Shown here in pieces: positions 30,237 through 37,999 of a stretch of 38,039 nt of DNA. Each line of letters starts with the position of its first letter. Position 1 is the first letter of the stretch. The DNA comes from a virus. A model generated the notes under the pieces. It made no database searches. It had not been told where the DNA came from and worked only from the letters and a program-made list of their open reading frames with translations. The translations under genes were made by a program, and so were the position numbers. Location: positions 1 through 38,039 of the IMG/VR virus record IMGVR_UViG_3300009506_000143; one strand, written 5' to 3'.

Positions 30237-30711
30237 TCCGTTTTTCCAGTAGTTCGGAGATACGCTGTTGCTTCTCGCTGTGTGAAAGCTCTACCGGACC
30301 ACCATCTTTCCCGGTGAGTTCGATTGATTGTTTCTCTCGCCATATCTCTGGTTGTCTGTTTTTTAGCCAGAAGATTATTGATGTAGGATCAGGAGGGTAA
30401 TGTTTTATGGTAGGGACTATTACAGGCTCACCTTTATCAAGGAATATCTTATCTTCCGGATGCTCATACCCTTTTGCTCTCTGGAATAAAGAATCAACTA
30501 CAACAGCGTCAGCAGAATCTTTTGCTTTTTTTATGGACTCAAAAAACCCTTCATGATCTTTCTTCCAATTATTAATCGTCTGCTCGGTAACGCCGAAAAA
30601 TTCAGCCAGTTTCTTGTCAGTATATCCCAATAAGCAGAGCCTGTATGCCTGCTCTGCATATTCTGATCTGTAACGAGTCGGTCTACCTCCTGGGTGTTTC
30701 TTCTCACTCAT
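30223..30711 (-). CDS. Terminase small subunit
   Basis: A 162-residue protein starting MSEKKHPGGRPTRYRSEYAE. A helix-turn-helix is clear at LAEFFGVTEQTINNWKKDHE. The remaining part (DSADAVVVDSLFQRAKGYEH, then TSIIFWLKNRQPEIWREK) is the well known phage small terminase core. It recognises the packaging start site on DNA and feeds the large subunit. The packaging site may lie inside or near this gene. Confidence 0.88.
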   Translation of the reverse strand: MSEKKHPGGRPTRYRSEYAEQAYRLCLLGYTDKKLAEFFGVTEQTINNWKKDHEGFFESIKKAKDSADAVVVDSLFQRAKGYEHPEDKIFLDKGEPVIVPTIKHYPPDPTSIIFWLKNRQPEIWREKQSIELTGKDGGPVELSHSEKQQRISELLEKRNATD

Positions 30712-30720
30712 TCCTTAATC

Positions 30721-31083
30721 CTACCTTAAACCCCAATATTTTTCAACATGATTTTCGACTATTGATTTAACATCATCAACCGAACGCACCAGAAAAAACT
30801 CATAACCTGCATCGGTGACCCGTGCTTCAAACTTTTTTTGATTATCAGATTGTCTACCTGTTTGTGTTTTGACCTCAATAAAAACTATCCGGTAAGGGAG
30901 ATCCGGAGTAGGGAGTATTGCTATGAGATCAGAAATTCCGCTTCTCATTCCAAGGCTTATCATTTGCATCGCTCGGATTTTATTCGATCCAGCCGATTCA
31001 TTTGGAGTTGCCCAAAAGTAAATGTCTTTGGATTGCAAATACTTGACTATTTCAACCTGGATTAGAGATTCTTCGTTTTTCAT
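30721..31083 (-). CDS. VRR-NUC type nuclease
   Basis: A 120-residue single-domain nuclease of the PD-(D/E)XK group. The signature GISDLIAILP, then VFIEVKTQTGRQSDNQKKF shows the Asp and Glu-x-Lys of the active site. The C-terminal YEFFLVRSVDDV is typical of VRR-NUC proteins. Stand-alone phage forms cut branched DNA such as Holliday junctions. Position just before the terminase fits resolution of branched DNA before packaging. Its start overlaps the upstream gene by four bases. Confidence 0.88.
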   Translation of the reverse strand: MKNEESLIQVEIVKYLQSKDIYFWATPNESAGSNKIRAMQMISLGMRSGISDLIAILPTPDLPYRIVFIEVKTQTGRQSDNQKKFEARVTDAGYEFFLVRSVDDVKSIVENHVEKYWGLR

Positions 31084-31322
31084 TTTGTTTTATCACCTCT
31101 TGCTATTTTTGCTATATCAATATTTTGCAATTCCTCATCAACCCTTAATAGTGGTTTTAGAAGATCGTGGTTTTTTAATATTGCCAAAATTTCATCCCCT
31201 CCGGTATATCCCCATTCCATTATCCACTCAATCCTTGCGATAACTTCTCCTTGCCCAGATTTGAATCCATCTTCAAAAAACATTTCAAATGCTTCTTCTT
31301 TTGTTAATAATTTTTCTTCCAT
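31080..31322 (-). CDS. Hypothetical protein, 80 aa
   Basis: An 80-residue acidic helical protein starting MEEKLLTKEEAFEMFF. The start at 31322 is chosen because AAAGGAG lies at the right distance; the frame is open to 31352 but that stretch lacks a binding site. It follows the GTAC-rich repeat array and overlaps the nuclease gene by ATGA. No domain recognised. Confidence 0.7.
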   Translation of the reverse strand: MEEKLLTKEEAFEMFFEDGFKSGQGEVIARIEWIMEWGYTGGDEILAILKNHDLLKPLLRVDEELQNIDIAKIARGDKTK

Positions 31323-31350
31323 TTTAGACTCCTTTTTTTCCCTACATCGC

Positions 31351-31458
31351 ATGGTACGGTAGTACGTTTTCTAAAGAAAAACGTACCGTACGTACCCTAT
31401 ATGCTCGTTTTGTCCGAAAAGTACGTTTTTAATTTCGTACTGTACCGTACCATCGTAC
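31351..31458. repeat. GTAC-rich iteron-like array
   Basis: Ten GTAC tetramers fall in 105 bases (31354, 31362, 31383, 31388, 31392, 31421, 31437, 31442, 31447, 31455). Outer arms ATGGTACGGTAGTACG (31351-31366) and its near complement (31436-31453, two extra bases) form an inverted repeat. Inside, GTACGTTTT (31362-31370) pairs with AAAACGTAC (31378-31386). The array fills the gap behind the primase-helicase gene. A replication origin, a regulator-binding array or a complex hairpin is possible. Confidence 0.75.
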
Positions 31459-33455
31459 TATTTGTCATTATTTATAGTGATCGATGATATGATTTCATCA
31501 TCAATTATTAAAAATCCGTGCTGAAATTCTTTTATTATATTTTCGCTTATGAGCCTTGTTGCCGAAGCCATTCCAGATGGTTTTACTCTTTTTTCTGCTG
31601 CCGCAACGGTTTTCCCTTCATTTGTTATTATCGCGTTTTTCCATGCTGATCTTGTAATATATGGTTCTCCTGATTCTATAAGCTCCCCACTGTTTTTTCT
31701 CCATGCTTCAGTAATTGATTTTATATCAGAGGTTAAAGTTTTGTTTTTCTTCTCTTGGGGCTTTTGGGATGGCAAGATAACAGCAGATGTAACATCATCA
31801 CCATCTTCATCAACCCATTCATCAAGTTTAATTTGTCTTAATTCAACAAAATGGTCATCTAGTTCTTCTGAATCTTTCATTTTTACCTGTCTCAGTCTTA
31901 TCTTATCGGAAACTGGTTGAATACTGATCTCATTTTCAAGTGCTCCCCTCCATGCACCAGATCCACGCCCGCGGTCCTGTGTTTCAGAAGATACCCCAGT
32001 GTGGTGGACCAATATTACGGAGCATCCAAATTCTCTTTTTATTTTGTCACAGGCGTCAATCATGCTTTTTGAATCTTCAGAGTTTGAATCGTTTCCCTTT
32101 AAAAATCTATGGAGAGTATCAACAACTACTAAACCAGGCTTAACGGGAAGGTCTTTTATATGTTCAAAAACCATAAATAAGCCCTCATTTGTATTAAGAT
32201 CAACGCCATGTTCAGAAACCCACATAGGGAAATCTCCGGATACTCCATGATATTGCATCCATCCGGCAATCCTCTGCTTTATACCTATATGCCCTTCTCC
32301 GGCTAAATATACAATTGGAGACGGTTTTATTATATAATCCAACCATTTTTCAAAAGAAAACGCCGAATGCAAAACCCAATCCAAAACAATAAATGTTTTT
32401 CCGCACCCAGACGGGCCGTGAACCATAATTGTTGCGTTTTTTTGCAACCATCCTTTTATGTGCCATGCCACTGGAGTTTTGTCTTTAATAAATTCTGATG
32501 CTTTTACAAGAAATGTTTTTTTATTTGGCAAAAGTAAATTTTTTACATCTCCACCACCTTCTCTGTAGTCATTTATGTCTGTTTCCTCTACCGGAGAAAT
32601 TATAACTCTCGCTCCTATTTCATTAGCTGCAATATGGGCATATTTTTGACCAGTCCCAGATTCATCATTGTCCGCAACGATTATAATCGTTTTGTCCGGA
32701 TATTTCTCTTTAAATATTTTCGCAACTTTAGGGAGGTTCCCAGCACTAAAAGAAACAACAGAGAATTCACCAGTTTCTTCATATATTGTTGCGGCTGTTG
32801 CAAATCCTTCGGCAAGGAAAATAATATTTTTTAATTCACCAATAGGGAAAAAACATCCTCCAGCTTTAGCGTCTTTAAAAAATATTTTTTTCCCTTCTTT
32901 TGGAATTATTTGTATGGTTGATAGTTCATCTTTGTCATTATATCCGGCGACCATAAGGGCTCCAGATGCTGAAACTTTCGCCCCATAACCTCCAGACAAT
33001 CCCTTTTTTTTACAATATCCCGTTGAAGAATCGGCCAAACCAGAAGAATTCCAAAGAGCCAATGCATTTTCAGCTGCCTCTTTGTATGACGCTTCTCTTT
33101 CTTCTTCTCTTATTTTTTTTGCCTGTTCCTGTCTTTTTTGAATAGCCATTTCTTCAGCTAATGAAATAGGCCGTCCAATGTTAGCCCTAAAACAAAAACC
33201 GGAACCGCCCTGCCTCCAGTCGCCGACATATCCAGCAGGAATTAAAGAATCAGGATAGATTCGATACCATCCTGTATCGTCGTTTTTGTTTTTCAAAGGA
33301 AACCGGTGAACCTCCCCATCTATAATAATTTCAGACGGCGATGGCCATCCGAAATCACGTATAGCATCTTTTACTTGATTTTCAACTGACCTGTGTTCTT
33401 CAAAATCCTCTGGACAAAATCCATGCTTCCCGAAAATTGATTCAAGATTTCCCAT
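31458..33455 (-). CDS. Primase-helicase (TOPRIM and RecA-like ATPase)
   Basis: A 665-residue replication protein. The N-terminal part resembles the lead region of phage primases (FPLKNKNDDTGWYRIYPD). The TOPRIM domain has Glu216 (FLAEGFATAATIYE) and Asp262/Asp264 (IVADNDESG). The helicase domain has Walker A GPSGCGKT (347-354) and Walker B LVVVD (442-446), of the RepA/AAA_25 type. There is no zinc-binding motif at the N terminus. The C-terminal 100 residues are likely a winged-helix-like or loader region. It primes and opens the replication fork. It follows the Cro-like gene at five bases. Confidence 0.88.
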   Translation of the reverse strand: MGNLESIFGKHGFCPEDFEEHRSVENQVKDAIRDFGWPSPSEIIIDGEVHRFPLKNKNDDTGWYRIYPDSLIPAGYVGDWRQGGSGFCFRANIGRPISLAEEMAIQKRQEQAKKIREEEREASYKEAAENALALWNSSGLADSSTGYCKKKGLSGGYGAKVSASGALMVAGYNDKDELSTIQIIPKEGKKIFFKDAKAGGCFFPIGELKNIIFLAEGFATAATIYEETGEFSVVSFSAGNLPKVAKIFKEKYPDKTIIIVADNDESGTGQKYAHIAANEIGARVIISPVEETDINDYREGGGDVKNLLLPNKKTFLVKASEFIKDKTPVAWHIKGWLQKNATIMVHGPSGCGKTFIVLDWVLHSAFSFEKWLDYIIKPSPIVYLAGEGHIGIKQRIAGWMQYHGVSGDFPMWVSEHGVDLNTNEGLFMVFEHIKDLPVKPGLVVVDTLHRFLKGNDSNSEDSKSMIDACDKIKREFGCSVILVHHTGVSSETQDRGRGSGAWRGALENEISIQPVSDKIRLRQVKMKDSEELDDHFVELRQIKLDEWVDEDGDDVTSAVILPSQKPQEKKNKTLTSDIKSITEAWRKNSGELIESGEPYITRSAWKNAIITNEGKTVAAAEKRVKPSGMASATRLISENIIKEFQHGFLIIDDEIISSITINNDK

Positions 33456-33459
33456 TTTG

Positions 33460-33621
33460 TTATCCCCTGAAGTACTTTGTGAGTTTTTCTATTGTGCTGT
33501 AATTTGCTCCTCCACCCCTCATTATTCTATATAATGTCTCTCTATGAATCCCAACTTTTTCGGCAACAACAGAAATTACCCTGTCTTCAAGTGCTTCTCT
33601 AATTTCTTCAATTGTCATCAT
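33460..33621 (-). CDS. Cro-like XRE-family regulator, 53 aa
   Basis: A 53-residue protein starting MMTIEEIREALEDRVISVVA. A helix-turn-helix is plain in VVAEKVGIHRETLYRIMRG, then NYSTIEKLTKYF. Size and fold fit small Cro-like repressors that bind as dimers to inverted repeats. AAAGGA lies before the first ATG; a second ATG follows directly. The perfect inverted repeat at 33649-33683 lies 28 bases upstream and overlaps promoters for both arms, so the protein probably controls its own gene and the recombination arm. No second repressor was seen in the window. Confidence 0.82.
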   Translation of the reverse strand: MMTIEEIREALEDRVISVVAEKVGIHRETLYRIMRGGGANYSTIEKLTKYFRG

Positions 33622-33648
33622 TTTTGTTTATCCTTTAATATTTTTCTA

Positions 33649-33683
33649 TTGACAGAATAAACCGATATAAACTATTCTGTCAA
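33649..33683. promoter_or_regulatory. Divergent promoters within a perfect operator
   Basis: TTGACAGAATA (33649-33659) and TATTCTGTCAA (33673-33683) are perfect complements around a 13-base centre. Each strand reads TTGACA, 18 bases, TATTCT, so the -35 of one promoter overlaps the -10 of the other. Plus transcripts should start near 33685 and minus transcripts near 33647. A dimeric repressor bound here could switch both arms at once. Confidence 0.8.
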
Positions 33684-33731
33684 CAGATGGCCAACAAGAA
33701 ACCAATTCTGATCGGCCAGGAGGAAACATTT

Positions 33732-34391
33732 ATGGCTATTAAGCTACAAAGCACGAAAGACGTGCATACCAACGGGTTTAAAGTGTTGGTCTACGGAGAC
33801 AGCGGAGTCGGAAAGACTACGTTGATTAAGACCTTGCCGAATCCGGTAATTATCAGCGCCGAATCAGGGCTGATGTCGCTCAAAGATATGGATATTCCAT
33901 ATTACGAAATTACGAGCTTGAATGATCTTTATGAGGCATACCAGGCTTGTGTTAATTCTGATTTTGAGTCTATCGCTCTGGATTCAATTTCTGAAATTGC
34001 TGAGGTAGTTTTGTCTTATGAAAAAAAGCAGACTAAAGACGGGAGACAGGCGTACGGCGCTATGAACGACAAACTGGCAGATCTGATCCGGGCGTTCCGT
34101 GACATTAAAGGGAAAAACGTTTATATGTCTGCGAAGCTTGAAAAAGCTCAGGACGAAATGGGGCGCGTTCTCTACTCACCGTCAATGCCAGGGAAAACGC
34201 TCACACAGAACCTTCCCTACTATTTTGATTTAGTCTTTGCGTTGAGGGCTGAAAAGGATGAGGACGGCAACATTCAGAGGGCGTTACAGACTGATACTGA
34301 TGGTCTGTGGCGAGCTAAAAGCAGAGGTCTTGCTCTCGAATTTTGGGAACCTGCTGACCTTGGGAGGATAATAGGCAATGACAAAAGCTGA
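33732..34391 (+). CDS. Sak4-like recombination ATPase
   Basis: A 219-residue P-loop protein. Walker A is GDSGVGKT (22-29), and Walker B is IALD (81-84). The sequence GFKVLVYGDSGVGKTTLIKT, then VIISAESGLMSL and LVFALRAEKDEDG is typical of the Sak4 / phage NTP-binding family of RecA-like single-strand annealing proteins. The start at 33732 is chosen because AGGAGG lies 8 bases upstream; an ATG at 33687 in the same frame sits at the predicted transcription start without a binding site. It is the first gene of the recombination operon and works with the DUF669 protein and the nuclease. Confidence 0.87.
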   Translation: MAIKLQSTKDVHTNGFKVLVYGDSGVGKTTLIKTLPNPVIISAESGLMSLKDMDIPYYEITSLNDLYEAYQACVNSDFESIALDSISEIAEVVLSYEKKQTKDGRQAYGAMNDKLADLIRAFRDIKGKNVYMSAKLEKAQDEMGRVLYSPSMPGKTLTQNLPYYFDLVFALRAEKDEDGNIQRALQTDTDGLWRAKSRGLALEFWEPADLGRIIGNDKS

Positions 34392-34719
34392 AAAATGGCT
34401 AATTGCCAAAGAAATGGAACGCGCTGCACAGGAATTGCGGCGCGCGATTGAGGATGAAATGGGCCCGGATTATACCGAGTACGGCTACAAGATTACTGTA
34501 ACCGAAAGGATGAATCGGAAAATTGACGCCGACCTTCTTCAGGAGATCGCGGCAGAGAATGGTTTAACGGATCACCTTTCGGCTCTGTTTAGATGGAAGC
34601 CTGAAATCAACGCTAAAGACTGGAAGGCTGCTGCGCCTGAGATAACCGCAGTATTGGAAGAAGCTATCACAAGCACACCTGGACGGGCGAGCTTTAAAAT
34701 TGAGAAAATAGAGGAGTAA
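34378..34719 (+). CDS. Hypothetical protein of the recombination operon
   Basis: A 113-residue protein starting MTKAEKWLIAKEMERAAQEL. The N-terminal half is helical, followed by YGYKITVTERMNRKIDADLL. Its start overlaps the Sak4-like gene by 14 bases. Genes of this look often sit between the recombination ATPase and the DUF669 gene in phages. The role is unknown, probably an accessory factor. Confidence 0.75.
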   Translation: MTKAEKWLIAKEMERAAQELRRAIEDEMGPDYTEYGYKITVTERMNRKIDADLLQEIAAENGLTDHLSALFRWKPEINAKDWKAAAPEITAVLEEAITSTPGRASFKIEKIEE

Positions 34720-34724
34720 GGAAA

Positions 34725-35201
34725 ATGAACTTAGGACAAACTTTTAACACGGCAGACATGCCAGAAGAATCAGGATTCGCACCATTGCCAGCAGGATGGT
34801 ATCAAGCGAACATTGAAAAAGTTGAACTCAAAGAGAGCAACGATAGAACCAGTACGTATATGAATATACAGTACAAGATAATGGGCCCGACTCATCAAAA
34901 CCGGGTTGTTTTCGGAATGTGCGGTGTATCAAACACCGACCCTGGGAAAGAGGAGACAAGCCGGTACTTTATGGGGCAGTTGATGCGGGCTTGTGGACTC
35001 CAGCGACTGACTGATACCGACCAGCTCGTCGGTGCAAACCTTGAGATAAAACTCAAGGTAAGACCTGCTACAGAACAGTATGACGCGTCAAACAATGTTA
35101 CCGAGTATCGGTCAATTTCAGGGTCCTCTATGCCGAAAGCGTCGGCCCCATCACAGGCTGCCACAAGCGGAGATAGTGCTCCCCCGTGGGCTAAAAAGTA
35201 A
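34725..35201 (+). CDS. DUF669 protein (SSB-like)
   Basis: A 158-residue protein with the DUF669 signature: FAPLPAGWYQANIEKVELKE, then TSTYMNIQYKI and GQLMRACGL. Members bind single-stranded DNA and pair with Sak4-type ATPases. The C terminus (GDSAPPWAKK) is the disordered tail often seen in this family, though not acidic as in bacterial SSB. AAGGAAA lies before the ATG. A GC-rich hairpin follows the stop, so it may be made in excess over the nuclease behind it. Confidence 0.87.
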   Translation: MNLGQTFNTADMPEESGFAPLPAGWYQANIEKVELKESNDRTSTYMNIQYKIMGPTHQNRVVFGMCGVSNTDPGKEETSRYFMGQLMRACGLQRLTDTDQLVGANLEIKLKVRPATEQYDASNNVTEYRSISGSSMPKASAPSQAATSGDSAPPWAKK

Positions 35202-35212
35202 AAATGGTTTTT

Positions 35213-35240
35213 CCGGGGTTCGAGTCCCCGGTTTATTTAT
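35213..35240 (+). terminator. Hairpin with a tRNA T-arm-like sequence
   Basis: CCGGGG (35213-35218) and CCCCGG (35226-35231) form a perfect 6-bp stem around TTCGAGT, followed by TTTATTTAT. The stem and loop match the tRNA T-arm consensus exactly (GGTTCGAGTCC), but no acceptor, D-arm or anticodon arm is found nearby. It works best as a weak terminator or attenuator between the SSB-like and nuclease genes. A relic of a tRNA or of an attachment site is an alternative. Confidence 0.6.
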
Positions 35241-35256
35241 ACAGGAGAATAAAAAA

Positions 35257-36267
35257 ATGAAACTAGAAAAAGAAATCGACTTTTCAATATCGTCACTAGT
35301 AGATAAATACCATGAGTCAAAAAAAGAACTTCCGCGTCCTCATCTTGGCGTATCGATAATAGGGAATGATTGTGAAAGGTTTTTATGGCTTACTTTTAGG
35401 TGGGTTGTAAAAAACAATTTTTCAGGCCGTATCCTCCGCCTGTTCAGACGCGGTCAACTAGAAGAGAACCAAATCGTGACCGATTTGAAAAACATTTGTA
35501 TACGTGTATATGACCAACAAAAACGTGTTAATTTCAATTATCACGTGTCTGGTAGTATTGACGGAATAATTAAATCCGGGGTACCTGAAGCTCCGAACAA
35601 AGAACATTTACTGGAAATGAAAACCTACAATGATAAACGTTTTCAGAAACTTAAAAAAGAAGGAGTTGAAAAATCAGATCCGGTTTATTTTGTCCAGATG
35701 CAGGCATATATGAGAGGATTAAATATTGATCGCGCTCTATTTTACGCCGTAAACAAAAACGACGACGAGATTTATACTGAGCGCGTCAGGATGAATAAAG
35801 AAGTTGCCGACAAATATATTGAGAGGGCTCAACGGATCGCAATATCTGATCGAATGCCGTATCCAATAAGCACCGATGCTACGTTCTATAAATGCAAAAT
35901 GTGTTCTATGCATGAATTTTGCCACAAAACATGTCTTACTACAGAGGTTAACTGCCGGACCTGCGCCCATTCTACTCCGAAAGAAAACTCGACATTTTTT
36001 TGCGAACGATATCAAAACGAAATCCCGATTGAGTATCAATATCAGGGCTGTCGTTCACATGTTATTCATCCTGACCTTGTGCCGTGTAAAATGGAAGAGG
36101 TTGACAAATGGAATGTAAAATACAATGGGATTATAAACGGAGAGAAAGGGAAAAGCAGTATCGAATTATTGCACGGAACAATCGGGGTTGTTAAAGATGT
36201 ATTCGCAGGAGAAGAGGTCAAAGACGGCCCTGAGATGAAACGCAAAAAAGATATAGGGATTTACTGA
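35257..36267 (+). CDS. Cas4/RecB-type PD-(D/E)XK exonuclease
   Basis: A 336-residue nuclease. Asp102 (VSGSIDGII), Glu120 and Lys122 (HLLEMKTYND) and Gln147/Gln149 (FVQMQAYMRG) are the active-site set. Cys39 (NDCERFLWL) and Cys213, Cys216 and Cys222 (CKMCSMHEFC) fit the four-cysteine iron-sulfur site of Cas4/AddB-like nucleases. A second cysteine group (233, 236, 249, 265) follows. The start at 35257 is set by AGGAG; the frame is open to 35080, inside the previous gene. It should resect DNA ends for annealing by the Sak4-like and SSB-like proteins. Confidence 0.88.
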   Translation: MKLEKEIDFSISSLVDKYHESKKELPRPHLGVSIIGNDCERFLWLTFRWVVKNNFSGRILRLFRRGQLEENQIVTDLKNICIRVYDQQKRVNFNYHVSGSIDGIIKSGVPEAPNKEHLLEMKTYNDKRFQKLKKEGVEKSDPVYFVQMQAYMRGLNIDRALFYAVNKNDDEIYTERVRMNKEVADKYIERAQRIAISDRMPYPISTDATFYKCKMCSMHEFCHKTCLTTEVNCRTCAHSTPKENSTFFCERYQNEIPIEYQYQGCRSHVIHPDLVPCKMEEVDKWNVKYNGIINGEKGKSSIELLHGTIGVVKDVFAGEEVKDGPEMKRKKDIGIY

Positions 36268-37856
36268 TGAAATTACGTCCATACCAAAGACATACTATTG
36301 ATTCGATATACGAATGGTATAGGTCAAATGCTGGCAATGTTTGCGCAGTCATCCCGACTGGAGGGGGTAAAAGCATTCTCATGGCTCAGATTTGCAAAGA
36401 GGCCATACAGGCAAACGGTGAAATCAGGATTTTAGTGCTTGCCAGCAAAAAAGAACTGTTAGAACAAAACTCGAATGAGCTGTTAACCCTATGGCCTAAC
36501 GCTCCAATAGGGATTATCTCTGCGTCTATCGGTAAAAAAGAATTTGGCGAACCGATAACTTTCGGCGGTATTCAAACGATAAAAAATTGCATCGACAGAT
36601 TAGGACATATAGATATTGTCTTGGTAGACGAGGCCGATGAGATAAACCACGAGGATACTGGAGTTTACAGATCGTTTTTGTTTGAGCTTAATCCAGACAG
36701 AGTGATTGGATTTACGGCAACGCCGTGGAGGGTTGGGCACGGTCTTATCACCGATGATCCGGCAATTTTTGATGACCTGATTGAGCCGGTCACAATCGAG
36801 GAGCTTCAGCGAGATGGATTTTTGGCGAAACTCGTGTCTAAACACACAAAAAAACAGATTGACATTACCGGTGTACATAAGCGCGGCGGCGACTATATAG
36901 AGAGAGAATTACAGGAAAAAATTGATGTTATAGAGACAAACTTGGCAGCCGTTGAGGAAACAATTGAACGAGCAGGGTACAGAAAAAGCTGGCTATTTTT
37001 CTGTACTGGAATCGATCATGCTTTACATATCCGCGACATTTTAAGAGATAAAGGGATTTCCGCGGAAACCGTAACAGGGAAAACCCCGAAGTCAGAGAGA
37101 GAAGAAATAATTCGCAAATTTCGTGATGGAGAAATCATAGCTCTTACCGGAGTTGATGTGTTTTCTGTCGGGTTCAATGCTCCAAATATAGATTTGATTG
37201 TCTTTTTGCGCCCGACGTGCAGCGCGCGGGTGTATGTTCAGCAGGCGGGGCGAGGGTTGCGACTGAAGGATCACACCGATAATTGCATGATCCTGGATTT
37301 TGCCGGTAACATCGAAACGCATGGACCGATTACTGACGTTATTCTGCCGCACAGAAAAAGCGATGAGCCTGGAATACCACCATCTAAAATATGCCCTGAT
37401 TGCGACTCTATTATAGCGGCACAAGCTCGGACCTGTCCTGACTGTGGACATGTGTTTGATGTAGAGAAACAAGTCAAAGAATGGAAGTTACACCATGATG
37501 ACATAATGGGTATAGCTCCAAAAGAAATGTATGTCTCGAAATGGGAATGGTCTGAGTATCACAGCAGGAAAAGTGGGAAAGACATGATCAAAATATCGTA
37601 TTATGGCGAGGCTTTAAGTGATAAACCAATACACGAATATCTATGCCTTCAACACGAAGGATACGCGCTGCAGAAAGCCATGCATGTACTAAGGCTAATA
37701 GTCAAAGAGACAGGAGCTAACATAGATGATGCAAAAACCCTATTTGAGCTTGCCGAAACGATGAGACTACAACCTCCGCCTGAATCGATAGAATACAAAA
37801 TGGAAGGTAAATATCCCAGGATTTTATCAAGAAAATGGCAAATAATACCGTTTTAA
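36267..37856 (+). CDS. SF2 DEAD-box DNA helicase
   Basis: A 529-residue helicase. Motifs: RPYQ near residue 4, Walker A PTGGGKS (30-36), DEAD (121-124), TATP (150-153), and QQAGRGLR (326-333), followed by DFAGN. A zinc ribbon with Cys377, Cys380, Cys391 and Cys394 (CPDC twice) lies after the helicase core. The last 130 residues are a distinct domain (SKWEWSEYHSRKSGKDMIKI) like the tail found in phage helicases. Its ATG overlaps the nuclease stop (TGATG). It probably acts with the nuclease in recombination-dependent replication. Confidence 0.9.
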   Translation: MKLRPYQRHTIDSIYEWYRSNAGNVCAVIPTGGGKSILMAQICKEAIQANGEIRILVLASKKELLEQNSNELLTLWPNAPIGIISASIGKKEFGEPITFGGIQTIKNCIDRLGHIDIVLVDEADEINHEDTGVYRSFLFELNPDRVIGFTATPWRVGHGLITDDPAIFDDLIEPVTIEELQRDGFLAKLVSKHTKKQIDITGVHKRGGDYIERELQEKIDVIETNLAAVEETIERAGYRKSWLFFCTGIDHALHIRDILRDKGISAETVTGKTPKSEREEIIRKFRDGEIIALTGVDVFSVGFNAPNIDLIVFLRPTCSARVYVQQAGRGLRLKDHTDNCMILDFAGNIETHGPITDVILPHRKSDEPGIPPSKICPDCDSIIAAQARTCPDCGHVFDVEKQVKEWKLHHDDIMGIAPKEMYVSKWEWSEYHSRKSGKDMIKISYYGEALSDKPIHEYLCLQHEGYALQKAMHVLRLIVKETGANIDDAKTLFELAETMRLQPPPESIEYKMEGKYPRILSRKWQIIPF

Positions 37857-37946
37857 ATACGGCGACATGCCTGAATAAATGAATTAATATTGTTTTAATA
37901 GTATATTTTTATGCAGGGTTTTATTAAAAAATAATTAAAATAAGGC
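37857..37946. other. AT-rich intergenic stretch
   Basis: About 90 bases after the helicase gene are over 70 percent A/T, with TTTTAATA (37894 region) and TATTAAAA (37924 region) as complementary arms. No gene, terminator with T-run or known site is seen. It could be a regulatory leader, or an easily opened region. Confidence 0.4.
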
Positions 37947-37975
37947 TTGCAATGCATACATGTATGTTATATAAT
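37947..37975 (+). promoter_or_regulatory. Strong promoter with palindromic spacer
   Basis: TTGCAA (37947-37952) and a perfect TATAAT (37970-37975) are 17 bases apart. The spacer holds the perfect 12-bp palindrome CATACATGTATG (37955-37966), a likely operator between the -35 and -10. It drives the gene at 38000 and, in a circular map, the left early block. Confidence 0.85.
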
Positions 37976-37999
37976 ATTAATTAGATAGGAGATAAAGAG

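Noticed and set aside
33687-33731. Upstream ATG for the Sak4-like protein (MANKKPI)
   Set aside because: It lies at the predicted transcription start without a ribosome-binding site, while AGGAGG precedes the ATG at 33732, where family similarity also begins.
35160-35240. A complete tRNA gene
   Set aside because: Only a T-arm-like hairpin is present. No matching acceptor stem, D-arm or anticodon arm lies at the expected distance.
35080-35256. Longer N terminus for the Cas4-like nuclease
   Set aside because: The first 59 codons overlap the DUF669 gene and the hairpin; AGGAG supports the start at 35257.
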